From: Alviniconcha marisindica
Taxonomy: Eukaryota; Mollusca; Gastropoda; Provannidae
DNA length: 64,000 nucleotides
Assembly: GCA_018857735.1 (NCBI GenBank)
Contig: JABMCL010000315.1
Span: 1 to 64,000, forward strand
Reading direction: 5' to 3'
The stretch's first letter is position 1. Each line of letters starts with the position of its first letter. The notes under the pieces were generated by a model that did no database searches, was not told where the DNA came from, and saw only the letters and a program-made list of their open reading frames with translations. This document shows, piece by piece, positions 1 through 57,872 of this stretch. The position numbers were made by a program, and so were the translations under genes.

Positions 1-860
1 TACCATCCATGCTAAAGCAGATATTTATGTTTAAAATACAAGTCGTCAAAATTAATATTTTGTTTGAGTTCGGACTTAAAGCTTGTAAAAAAAGAAAAAG
101 GCTTAATGAGGATAGCGGCGTCACCTCGCAACTGCAAATGGCGGCTGTGTACATAGACTACGGGCTCTAGCGAGTTCCGACCAAAAATTTTCTGGAACTT
201 GAAGTTGAATAAAAACTGAGCGACGATCTCACTGGAAAGGCAGCGCATGCATCCAGATGTACATGTTTAGAGCTTCCCAAAACAGTTCGCCCATGTTTGA
301 CAGGCGCTCGGCCAGGTCAACCGGCGTATCAGTTGACCGGCCGGCAGGGCCAGACCTTGTTTTGTTTAGTGCCAGACACTCTTGTTGTATGGACAAAAGG
401 GCATCTGGAACCAGGATCCTAGTTTAGAGATATGATGGTATGCAGTTTCAGTCAGTTTCTTTCGTTGCCAGTCAGTCAGTTTTAGATCACTACCGACAGG
501 CTGATCCCACGGGCCCCTCCTCCCGGCCGCCGACACTGCTCCCGGCCAGTACCGTCTCCCGGCCAGTACCGTCTCCCGGCCGGCCGCGCCGGCCAACTCA
601 GTTATAGTACTGACTGCCGGAAAGACTGAGGATAAATAAACAACTGATTTTCCTTTTTCCTTTATCATCGTGTTGGAAAGCCGCTGGGGGGGGGGGGGGG
701 TAGCCTGAGAACGCGTTCTGGCCAAGCACGCAGGTTTTGACAACTTTGCATATATATTCTGATACTCAGTGAAGTTAGGGCCATAAAACATTCGCCCAAT
801 CAAAAAAGAGAGAAAGAAACGTTGAAAGGTCAACGGGACCCAGAAAAATGGACTATGCAC
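1..860. other. upstream region, GC-rich in part
   Basis: No gene can be supported. Positions 500-600 are CpG-rich with repeated CCCGGCCAGTACCGTCT units (three close copies). A G-run of 14 occurs near 687-700. It could be part of the EFCAB7 promoter region or belong to another gene to the left. Confidence 0.4.
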
Positions 861-895
861 TCGGTTTACCTTTCAGTTGCGTTGCGAGTTGCGGC

Positions 896-1207
896 CGGAA
901 AAGGGGGTTTGCCCCGATATTTTGCACGGGAAAAGGGGGTTTGCCCCGATGATATTTTGCACGGGGAAAAGGGGGTTTGCCCCGATGATATTTTGCACGG
1001 GAAATGGGGTTTGGCCCGATGATATTTTGCACGGGAAATGGGGTTTGGCCCGATGATATTTTGCACGGGAAAAGGGGGTTTGCCCCGATGATATTTTGCA
1101 CGGGAAATGGGGTTTGGCCCGATGATATTTTGCACGGGAAAAGGGGGTTTGCCCCGATGATATTTTGCACGGGAAATGGGGTTTGCCCCGATGATATTTT
1201 GCACGGC
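896..1207. repeat. 35-bp G-rich minisatellite, about nine copies
   Basis: The unit runs from the GGGAAAAGGGGG motif through TTTGCCCCGATGATATTTTGC. Two unit variants (AAAAGGGGG and AAATGGGG) alternate. Long ORFs across it on both strands are a by-product of the unit length. Confidence 0.9.
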
Positions 1208-1383
1208 GGCACGGTACGCGCCGTGTCAGTTGTCCTATTAAAATCAGCGTCAGTTATGCTTTTACGGCAAGGCGGCTTTGTCAGTGTGTGATCAGGACCG
1301 TGCTCTTCAACAGCGGCCGGTTTCGGCATCAAATACTCTGAACCAGTTACTGCCGGGACTAAACTGACTCACTCAGTGGGCAG

Positions 1384-1385
<2 letters not shown>

Positions 1386-1464
<79 letters not shown>

Positions 1465-1559
1465 CGAACGAACGATTTTTTTTTTTATTAACGAGGGTAA
1501 TGGCGAATAAGTACAATACTTTTTTTACATCCATCCCTCCATCCAGACAGACTGAGAGA

Positions 1560-1625
<66 letters not shown>
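1386..1625. repeat. two GA microsatellites
   Basis: (GA)n at 1386-1459, running into (ACGA)n, and a second (GA)n at about 1556-1625. Confidence 0.95.
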
Positions 1626-1629
<4 letters not shown>

Positions 1630-1654
1630 CAACAGAGGGCCGGAAGAGGGAGAC

Positions 1655-1915
1655 TGTTATACCTTTTGCTACACTGTCACCACCAGAATGACTCCTGCAT
1701 TAAGATGGGCAGTGATGAGAGCCATTTTAATGTTTCATTAACGTGACTGGGGACCGTGACTATGGGAGTCACTCACGGCCGGCCGCTCAGCCGCGAGTGC
1801 GTCAGTGAAACCGTTGAGTGTCCACAGACCACAATCAGTTTTTGAAGAGAAAAGGAGAGCCGAAGCGGATTCGAACCGAGGTCCCTCTGCTTACCGCTAG
1901 GCCAAACCGGCTCAC
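1655..1915 (-). mobile_element. tRNA-derived SINE, minus orientation
   Basis: On the minus strand the head reads GAGCCGGTTTGGCCTAGCGG (A box) and then GGTTCGAATCC (B box) about 30 bases on, as in a tRNA promoter. The body (ATTAAAATGGCTCTC and TCTTAATGCAGGAGTCATTC) matches the SINEs at 62839-64000. It has a 50-bp GC-rich insertion near 1770-1810. Confidence 0.8.
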
Positions 1916-1919
1916 TACT

Positions 1920-2700
1920 ATATAAGAGTTATTATAATTATAATTATATTGAATCCTGTGCACAGGCCAGCGTAACAAGCTAATGAGACAGAGTTATCGA
2001 ACGCAGCGGAAGTGCTGTGGTTTGGCGGCTTGGCATTGCAGACAGGTTTGTGCACATATCAACCGTGTTCTTATTCTGCAAAGTAAGCGTGGCTGCATCA
2101 GGAAATAATGTTCACAAGAGCTTTACGAAGAGCTTTAACTGAAACGCTCAAATAATATCAGACTTTAACTCATTTTGAACAGTCTTATTGGGCCTGAACA
2201 TGTAATTTGACGAGTCCATTACTGTTGTTTACTATGGAAACGCATCTTTTATGTTTTGTTTTGGTTTGATTTGATTTGATTTTTGACTGGGACTAGCCAC
2301 AATCATCATTTTGATTATTCTGATGCTACCTGACCGTGTCTGTGTGCTTTCTATACCACCGTTCGTTAGACGTTATGCTACTGGAAGGTTGACATGGGAT
2401 CTTTAACGTGCGCAACGATCTAGGGACGTTACGTGCATCATTCGAAGGAGAGAGGGTAGTTTGCACAGGCGTTGACTTGGAAGAAGTAAAAAAAAAGAAA
2501 AAAAAGAAAGAAAAAAAAGCCCTTCACCCTTTCTTGACAAAGTCAAACACAGCTGCTTTCACAATCAGCAAAATATTGTAACCACAGAGCTACGGCCCCT
2601 GTCAAAGTTTTGTTTCCTTGGAAACTGTTATCTCATTAGTATTAAGTGTTATTTCCAGTGTTGAGAATGGAGCTTTACATCTCATCTGTTGTGAGCCTTC
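1920..2700. other. upstream region with a dispersed repeat fragment
   Basis: No gene is seen. The stretch around 2390-2425 (GGGATCTTTAACGTGCGCAA) followed by an A-rich tract near 2487-2518 looks like a dispersed repeat with an A-rich tail. Confidence 0.4.
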
Positions 2701-2914
2701 ATTTGACTGATGACTGTAATTTGGGATATTTGCATAGAAATGTCCGTTCACACTGAGGGCAGGGAAACTGTACTAATGCCAGTTCAGGTGCTGCATCTAC
2801 CTTCCTTCCTTAGGATGAGTCAGTCATATCCTCATGAAAGATTTTTTCCTTCAAATATTCTTTCTTTCTCTCTCTCTGTGTCTGTCTCTCACACAAGCAC
2901 ACACAAACATGCAT

Positions 2915-3036
<122 letters not shown>

Positions 3037-3709
3037 GTGTCTCCACTCTGTGCGTCTCATGTGCACACTTTCTCTCTCCCTCAGCCTACCCCACCCCCAC
3101 CCCAGCTCCCCACTCACTCTTTCATTTTGTTCTGTTGTCACTAATGTCAGTTTTGTTGTTGTTGTTGTTTTTTATGTCAGTTTTCATTTGGGTCAGGGAA
3201 GGGGACTGTTGAGATGGGGGCAGGGGGTTGACTATGGACTCTCACATAATTATATGGATGCTGAACATAAGTCATTCCTCTTATGAAAAGCTGCTGCATG
3301 CAACATATTGTTTTTATGTTGTTTGTTTGTTTGTTTTTTAACTATTAAAGTATTACTTGCAGAGCCAGGTTTAAATGTTAAATCTTCTACTGAGCAAACT
3401 CCATGGACTGAATTTTAAAATAAGGAATTGATGTTGCCTTGATTGTCCCCCTTTTTTGCCCATTGATGCCAGTGACCGATCCTATGTTAACTTAAAAAAG
3501 AAAGAAAATCACTGCAACAGTGCTGGTATGATCAGTCAAATAAATCACATCATCCTTGATAATGAAAACATGTTATATGTCCTGTCTCATTCAGTATTCG
3601 TCTGTTTAGTGACTGTAACTTGTGTAAGTGTTATGATCATATCCGCTAACATGAAGTAACAGATTAAATGGTTACAGGTGTTGACTGCCCCCCACACAGT
3701 AACTCAAGA

Positions 3710-49755
<46,046 letters not shown>

Positions 49756-49940
49756 CCCCAGTGGTCTCTGCCCTCTCACACACGTACAGCATCACAGTCT
49801 TCAGCCTCCCAAGGATACAAGGAAGTTTATTTGCCAGTGATGTTTAAATGTATGCAGCAATTTGTCTTGGTGACATTCCATTCATACAGTGCGTTAACAA
49901 ATAGACAAAACATAACAATTAGCCGTGTATAAAAGTTATA

Positions 49941-49950
49941 AATAAATAAA
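49941..49950 (+). promoter_or_regulatory. proximal poly(A) signal
   Basis: Two overlapping AATAAA hexamers start 185 bp after the EFCAB7 stop codon, a usual distance for an invertebrate 3' end. Confidence 0.45.
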
Positions 49951-50969
49951 GTTAAATTCAACAATGTAACAATCTCATTCATGCAATGTAAGCAACTACT
50001 ACTACTACTACTACACACACACACACACACACACATACTCATGCACACACACACACACACACACAACATGGCATAACATAAAATAGGTAAAAATACTCCA
50101 CCTCTTCCTTGTCGCCACCCATCTAACAACCTGCATTCAGCCCAGCCCCTCCACATCAGCTCCATCCATTGACCTTGATGTTGAAAAATGATAAGGACTG
50201 ATGGCTCTTTTTAACAGTTTTTGGTCGCACATCTTCTGTGACAGACTAATCAGCCCTGCTGAATTTTAATTGAGATTTTGGAGTCTGCCCCTTCTTGGAA
50301 ATGGCTGCAGTCAGTCAGACCAGTGCAGGAGCTGTTTTAGATTTTAGAAGCAACACGGGCAGACTTCAGAGAGATGGGATGTAGGACATGGGCTCTCCAG
50401 AATGCACGTTGATACCATCTTGTTCTGAACTGGTTGGAGTCTGCAAGTGTTTTACAGAATTTGCTTTCTTTGGACCAAATAACACACGGTCAAATTCTTG
50501 TTCCTTCTCCAAACATGGCTTTATGGTGGGTACATGTGCAGAGTTCAAAGCACTGTCAATGGAATTGCCCCAACAGCCTGACTTTATGGCAAAGTGGGAT
50601 GAAAGCAAACAAAGACATAAAAACTATCTTCTAATCTTATATGGCATACATTTATAGAACATTCCAATATTATCCAGGTAAGGATCAGCTAGGTTGACCT
50701 AAGCAGTTTAAAAAACCATTTCTTCCTCAGATCATTCCATGACTTATCACTGTTCCAAACTAAGACCACCAGTGAAAAAGAAAAAATGATGACTGCATGG
50801 CTCCCAATCACCCAAGCATTTTCTGCCAATCAGAGCATCACAGTTAACATTCCAAGAGAAAAAAATGCAAAGGGGGCCCACTCTGTCTGCCTCACAAGCT
50901 CAAGCATAGCAATGGGCGACTTAGCTGTGGATCGCCCCGCTTGGTGGCGCTGGGCATATTTGGGGCTTT

Positions 50970-51200
50970 GACAAAGCTCAAGTCAGCTGCAAATGATCTC
51001 CCCTACACTGGCCAGGTGGCGCTGGGCCTATTTGGGCAGTTCAGTGCTCAAGCCAGCTGCAAATGATCTCCCCTACACTGGCCAGGTGGCGCTGGGCCTA
51101 TTTGGGCAGTTCAGTGCTCAAGTCAGCTGCAAATGATCTCCCCTACACTGGCCAGGTGGCGCTGGGTCTATTTGGGCAGTTCAGTGCTCAAGCCAGTGGT
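50970..51200. repeat. 70-bp tandem repeat, three to four copies
   Basis: Units of GCTGCAAATGATCTCCCCTA, CACTGGCCAGGTGGCGCTGG and TTTGGGCAGTTCAGTGCTC in the probable EFCAB7 3' UTR. Confidence 0.9.
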
Positions 51201-52557
51201 CACTCATTGAGCAGACAGGTGGATTCTGATTAGAACCTTCAAGATCCAAGCAAAGATGCAAGGTGCCCTGAAAAAGTTTTAATTAAAAATAATAAATCAA
51301 ATGATGATTTTCAGGCTTTGTGTAGTCATTATGACAGTGTTAATTAATACAACTTAAGTATTTTTTTTGCTTCAGATTCTTGCTCATCACAGCAGCCAAT
51401 GTTGGTTTGCTCTTTTCCACTGAGAGTGAAAAAGGCTGGCTCATGATATACCAGACACACATATGTTTACACATGCACCGGGTCAGAAGTTTGGTTTAGT
51501 GTTTCCACTATGGTGCAGATGACAAAATTTCCACACACCCTCACTCATTCATTCACATGTGGATAGAGTGCAGTAAGTTTGCTTGGCAGTGAAGAATAGC
51601 ACTATATAAAAGTTATCAAAATTGAGGCATAGGTCACAGACGACAAAATCTCCACATGCTCTCGCCAGTGTAGGGTATGTGCAAACGACAAGGACTCTAC
51701 ATGTTCTCATCATTTTTACACATCCCAGCCTCACTTTCGATCTAGTGACCTAGCGTATAATAACTCTTATATAGCGCTATACCCCATAACAAATTACGGG
51801 CTCACAGCGCATGCGGAAATTCTTGTTTGGGACAATAAAGTGTAGGGTACAAGAATGATGCACCATATGTACAGCCTCTTTCACATCCGGTCAGTCATAA
51901 TTGTGTGGTGTACATGGTAATTTTCAAACACTTTATGACAGAATGCATTGGGATTGCTTCATGATGTCTGGTACATTGGTCACCATTTAGCTGTACATGG
52001 ACTATTTTTGTTGTATTTTTGCATGTCGTTGTGACAGGCTAGCAAGCATTTTTTAACATCAAGGACCTAGCAGGCATTTTATGTTTGTACTATTCCAAAT
52101 ATTACCATTCTTTTGCTTTTAGTCATTTTGCATTGTCAGCTTTTTATTCACACAAATCCGTCCCATGTTTAACACATTCATCAATTTTAGTCTTCTGTTG
52201 CTTGGTTTTGGAAAACGTTGAAGTTTTATATATTGTTTTGTCTGTGATACTGTGATGTACTTTTAAGCTTCGTCAGAACTCCATGACTGTAAATCAGTCT
52301 TTATTTTAACTTCACGTTACCTTTATTTCTACCATTTATAAACTGTTCTCTCTGGTAGTTGCTATTGTTTACTGTCTACATCATATTCCCAATTATATGT
52401 ATTTAAACTGTGAAAACAACTTAGTTGGCACCTTAAGTATGTGAAACATTCCATTTTTATCAGTTTTATGTAGTCTGTGCTCTGGTATTGGTAAATCAGC
52501 ATAATTATGGACTACAGAACAGTGTCAGTAGTGCTGTGAAGTTATATGTTAAAAATT

Positions 52558-52563
52558 AATAAA
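52558..52563 (+). promoter_or_regulatory. distal poly(A) signal
   Basis: An AATAAA is followed by a T/GT-rich stretch (TTGTTGTGTGTAGTTTTTTC) some 25-45 bp on, the arrangement expected of a cleavage site. It could end a long EFCAB7 transcript. Confidence 0.4.
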
Positions 52564-53225
52564 ACAGTGGAAATTGAAGACTGTAATGAATTGTTGTGTG
52601 TAGTTTTTTCAAGGCTTTTGCTTACATGTGCATGAGTACATATGTTTGCATGCCTGCATACAAACACACACGCACATGCAGAGTGAGAGAGAGAGAGAGA
52701 GAGAATGCACATATATACACATAATTCAAATCACATTACACACACACACACAGAAAACATACTCATAAACACAATTCATTTCAAGGGAAATATTTTCAAA
52801 AAGATTTTATTTTTTTCATCACAGAATCCAGGCATAACGAATATTTATTTGCAACAGAAAGATCAGCGGACCATTCATTTAGCATAATATATATATATAC
52901 ACTACAATGATTGAATGTAAAGACCTAAAGCACAGGGGACCGAGGGGGGGAGGGGGGGGGGGGCACACAGAAGATCAATATTATATACAACCAGATACCT
53001 GGTCAGAGACCACCCCAAACAAAACACATTTCCATGTTCTGACATTGCTCTGGCCTTGTTGGGTCAGGGTCATCAAGTTTGTTTTGGTTTTTACAATCAT
53101 TCCTTTTGGTTCCATCAATACAGTTTTATCTTTCATTATTCATAAGAACCATTAATGTAATGTCAGCACAATCTAGACCAATCAACACTTAGTAAAACTG
53201 AAGTAGGGCAAGATTAATAAAAAGG

Positions 53226-53256
<31 letters not shown>

Positions 53257-54350
53257 AAAGAAGAAGAAGAGAAAAGACAAAGCAATGAGATTGAGAAGAG
53301 CAATGCTGTTTTACCTTCACTCACTCCAAAACTGGGATTGTAACCCCCTGAATACATAAAAATAATTGTAACAATACATGCACATTAAGAAGAGCCAAAA
53401 ATGAAAGTTAACCATGAACACTAGGAAAAAGGAGTTATTATTTCCCTCTACAATTTCAAACACTGCTATGAGTATGACCATAAAATTAGGTCAAGGTGAT
53501 GGAAACTGAAGGAATAGAGTTTAACACAGGGCAGTTTCAAAGCTGCCAACTACTAATGAGACAGAGAGAGGGAGAGTAACAATATTCGCTTTTATTTCAA
53601 TGCCCAGGCATAATAATTAATATTCACTTTTAATGCCCAGACAACCTTGTAGGTTATATCATGGCAATAAAGAGAGAGACCAGTGTACGTTTTAACCACA
53701 CAACAGTGTATCTTACATCCAGTCAACCAGATAGGCTGATCAGTAATGTACTGCAAGTTACACTATCCATATGGCAGTCAAAAGGTGAGGTCAGTGGGCT
53801 GGGGTTGTCGGGAACAGGATACAAAAACAAATGACAACAATATATTATACATGTAAGTAATAGCATAAAACTATCCAAGTGACAGAAGAAATACATCATC
53901 AACTGAACATGAAACATGGTATTACTATCAGCTGAGCATGTGAGTTTGAACATTTTGTGCAGTAAAATTCTAAAAAGGACAAGTATGTCAGTCATCATTT
54001 TCACTGTCTCTTCAACTAGTTCAAGACTATGAATTGGTCTCCCAGTCACTGAACTAGACAGCTTCTGCTGCACCACAAACTGGTGTACAAAAATAACCAG
54101 TAAACCTTTCACAAGCCACCATACAGCACTAATAAAAAATCTGACAGACCATGACAGTGAAAACTGGTCAAATCACCATGATACAGCACTGAAAGTAACA
54201 AAAACCTGATGGTCTTAGACACCAGTGAAAACTGGACAGACAGACTACCATACATCATCAGTGAAAGGACAGACCAGTCAGCAGGCAACATCAGTGAAGA
54301 CGGACAGACCTTGATGTCAGTGAAACTCTGATACACCTTAACAATAACAG

Positions 54351-54355
<5 letters not shown>

Positions 54356-54414
<59 letters not shown>
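54356..54414. repeat. AT microsatellite
   Basis: (AT)n of about 58 bp between the two genes. Confidence 0.95.
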
Positions 54415-54418
<4 letters not shown>

Positions 54419-55804
54419 CATATATGAGTCATAACAGACCACCACACAGCATCAGCAAAAATCTGATTCACATTTATACATCATGCATGCAATGTTTTAC
54501 CAAATTTCTGACAACACCATACCACCAAAGTCAATTCATAGTCCATGTTCTGAAACATTGCCATGATGAAACATCTCATCCATCTTTTTTTTTTAAAGAC
54601 ATAAAATGGCACTGAAAGTAAAGTACATGAATCAAAATGAAAATGCCCACCACACAATCTCAAACAGGCAAAATAACAATGGCATATATAATTATAATTT
54701 TATACAGCATGTGACTTATATGACATAGCCATAAACATTGTGTGTATTACATAATATACAGCAAGCGATGACTTATCAAATTGTGAATTAATAATAAGTA
54801 CATGTATTTGTAACCTTCATTTCTTGGTAACAAAGTTGTTCAGTCAGTGAGTGCTCAGGTATGTGGTTTAACCTTTGTCTGAATGTTGAATCACTGAAGG
54901 AGCCAAACTTCAATACATTTGTCACCTTTGGATTGGGAGGGTTTGGCTCACCCCATAGCAATATTTCTCCCCCATACACACACCTTTTTTTCTTTTTCTT
55001 CCCAAGGCTACTGTGCTTGAGCAGGTTAAACACACACACACACGCTCCCCCTCTCTCATACACAGTATGTTTTGAGTTGTACTCATGTACTGATTGCCTT
55101 TCCTAGTCTTTATCCTGAGACTAGCCTACTTACACACACACACACACACACACACATGGCGAAAAAAGTGGCACGCTTATGAATCACCATGGAAGCAAAA
55201 TTTTACACACCTATTTGAACAGTGCACTATCCTGCCAATCAGCTTGTTATACCCTGTGCTCCTGAATCAGCCACACCTGATCATGACACTTACTAAATTA
55301 GTAGATAGTAGATGGAAACTCAACTCAAGAAACATTCAGCTGCACAAAACTGTCAAACAGGAATAACCTGATCAGGCTCATACTAGTCATAGTGCTAGAA
55401 CTCAATCAAGATTATCTGATTTCTACAGTCAATTAAAATAAGCCCGTCTTACTCTTAGTGCTACTACTCTACTACTACTGCACTGATGTAAGTTTATAAA
55501 TAAAAACATGAAATCTTCTAATTATCTTCATTTAAACTTTTTTAAAGTGTGGATTTTTTTTTTAAACCAAAAAAGAAGAAGAAGAAAAAAGTGATCTTTT
55601 CCTTTTCTTGTTGAACCTACTTACATAATTTGTCAAATGGTAAAACATGCATTTTTATGGTAACTAGCAAATTTAGAACATGATAAAATGCCCAGGTGCC
55701 ACAATTCAGTCAAAACCAAACACATCTTGTTTATAATTTTAAGACAGGTATGCAATTACTGTAATGGCCAATAGTGTTTATCACTGGATTGAGAGTACTA
55801 TATT

Positions 55805-55810
55805 TTTATT
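55805..55810 (-). promoter_or_regulatory. candidate SLC37A3 poly(A) signal
   Basis: TTTATT on the plus strand reads AATAAA on the gene strand, 1.7 kb after the stop. ATTAAA variants nearer the stop (near 57331 and 57435) are alternatives. Confidence 0.3.
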
Positions 55811-55884
55811 GCACACATGGAATCATAATACAATAGCATTTACACTACACAGTATGTACTGATGTAGTACACACATGGTGACAT

Positions 55885-55885
<1 letters not shown>

Positions 55886-55934
<49 letters not shown>
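55886..55934. repeat. AC microsatellite
   Basis: (AC)n of about 49 bp. Confidence 0.95.
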
Positions 55935-55936
<2 letters not shown>

Positions 55937-57547
55937 CCACCTTGCATGCACACAACACACCTGTACACATGACACTGTAACCACACATGCTGTATGCAGT
56001 GTGTCCCGTTACACTGTCCCATGCATGTCTACACATTTCCAATCAATTATCTCTAATAAAATAATATTTAATAACATGTACACATTTTCAATTATTACCA
56101 TTAGTAACCAGTAACTAAAATTGTCCAATGAAGAAATATTTTATAATATTTACACATTTTAAGTCAACAGTAACTAAAGGAGTAATTTATCTCTAACATA
56201 TATCATGTAATGTCCACTTCTACAGCAATAGCGCAGTCTGAATGAACTGGCCCAAAACATTTAAATTGTTCTACAATCCAACCCAAAAGAACCAAGCCTG
56301 AATCATGAAACATGCAGGATTTATACTGTAACTGTAAATGTAACAGAATGTCAAGCACCAACATTACCAAAAACAATACTAATGGCAATGTATTACTCAT
56401 TACTGTATGATGTATTCAGGTACAGTAGAATACTCTTAGTCTTAGCCTGAAATTCTGCTTGAACTTGAAGGACTACCTGAGGACACTTCAGGAAATACAA
56501 AATGACACTACTGCTTACTAGAAAGTTTGCCTCTGCCTATGTCAAACATATTATTCTGAGCTTTCAGAACATGAATCAAATACTCTTGGCTACAACCACT
56601 TAGGCCTTTTACTTAGTTTAAACATTAAGACAAAGTATTCAGTCAAGTATCCCTGAAGTTTTGTTCCTTTTGACTTTGTATTCCTGTTCAGAAAAACTGA
56701 AGTTAGGAAGGAAAAATTCTGATGGATTCCTGTGACATACACTTAGTTATCAGTAGAACTTACAATCAGCATTTGAAAAATATTTTTTGAGTAAGTACTT
56801 CATTATCCCTTGTGGGAAGTTCAGGTTGTCTTACCTGGGCATGGGGCAGCACTATCTACTCCTGTCACTGTGTGCAGCAGTTTCACATTTCCAAGTGATG
56901 GTAATTGGTATGCTGCTGGTGTTTGGGATTTTTAATGTGCACACAGATGTTCATAAACGCAATTGTGAGTTGGGGCTGTGATATAAACACCATAACGGCA
57001 TAAGAGAGTCTGCACTCTCACTCTCAGTGAGTGAGTGGAAAGAACCCAACACGACAGAGTATCACTGTATGGTAGCAAACTGGATCACTGTTCGAACTGA
57101 TCTTGAATAGAGGAGTTCCCACTCCCATGTCATGAAGAAACCTGATTCATGAGTGGCTGTTTATATAATATAAATAAAAGTATTTGTAATTCATTCTGCC
57201 AGTTCCACAGCATAGAACTCTCTGTAATATATAATATATTATATATATACACACACACACAATTTGGGGGACACTTGAAAGTGAAAGGATCTTTCTTAGT
57301 TTCTACCATAATTGTTTTATCTTTAGTCATTTAATTTGAAATGACAACAGTTTGTGAGAAATCAGCAGAATTAAGAAGTATTAAGTCTTCTAGTTCTATA
57401 AGTACTAATCTTCAAAAAGTCATTTTCACCATAGTTAATTTAATAATTGTTTCACAAGTTTGATAATCAAAAAAATAAAAGTCAATATTAAGTTTTCTAG
57501 AACTTATAAACTTTGTACTAATCTCCCAAAAGCCACTTTCACCAGTA

Positions 57548-57872
57548 CTACCGCTCTTCCTCATTCCCCGAGTCTAGAACTTTCAAAGCCTCTGAATCGC
57601 GACTGCTCCAGCACCAGCGCCACTTGCGGTACGTATCCCTCAGCTCGATGTAAAAGATACGAGAAATGCAAACAGCAGTCAGAAAGATGGCAACCATAAA
57701 CAGGTAAAAGACAACACGCCAACTGTATTGCACCTGCATGTGTGGCACAGCTACCTGGCCAATGGCGGCTCCCAGACTTCCAGTGCCATCTATGATGCCA
57801 GTAACTGTGGACAATGCCTCTGAGTTCCCCTTGAGTGCTTTCTGGCGACCAAGGTCTGCAGAGATGGCAGCA
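57548..57872 (-). CDS. SLC37A3: SLC37A3 terminal coding exon
   Basis: After the minus-strand acceptor TTTTCACAG the frame completes the split Ser codon and reads AAISADLGRQKALKGNSEAL, then TGIIDGTGSLGAAIGQ and the last two membrane segments. The stop is 57548-57550. The intron phase (2) matches exon 1. Confidence 0.92.

Larger units (their letters stand above)
49756..52585 (+). other. EFCAB7 3' UTR (probable extent)
   Basis: There is no coding signal here. An AATAAATAAA at 49941-49950 gives a short 3' UTR of about 200 nt, and an AATAAA at 52558-52563 a long one of about 2.8 kb. The stretch holds CA microsatellites near 50015-50065, a 70-bp unit repeated three times at 50970-51200, and a SINE-like fragment at 51750-51830 (TTATATAGCGCTATACCCC). 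Confidence 0.45.
52586..57547 (-). other. region between convergent genes, including SLC37A3 3' UTR
   Basis: No coding exon is seen. The first canonical minus-strand AATAAA downstream of the SLC37A3 stop is at 55810-55805, so part of this is probably 3' UTR. Contents include poly-C/A runs at 53227-53260, an AT microsatellite at 54356-54414, a CA tract at 55886-55934, and a SINE-like stretch at 56786-57070 (starts near CATTATCCCTTGTGGGA). Confidence 0.5.

Noticed and set aside
12..248. 78-codon minus-strand ORF as the first exon of a divergent gene
   Set aside because: It has a possible start and donor, but I recognise no family and no second exon can be seen in the window.
853..1332. Proline/lysine-rich ORF on the minus strand
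   Set aside because: It arises from the 35-bp minisatellite; the overlapping frames are equally open.
1860..1915. A tRNA gene on the minus strand
   Set aside because: A and B boxes are present, but no complete cloverleaf with an acceptor stem is visible, and the sequence continues into a SINE body. The same holds for the heads at 63100-63165 and 63420-63490.
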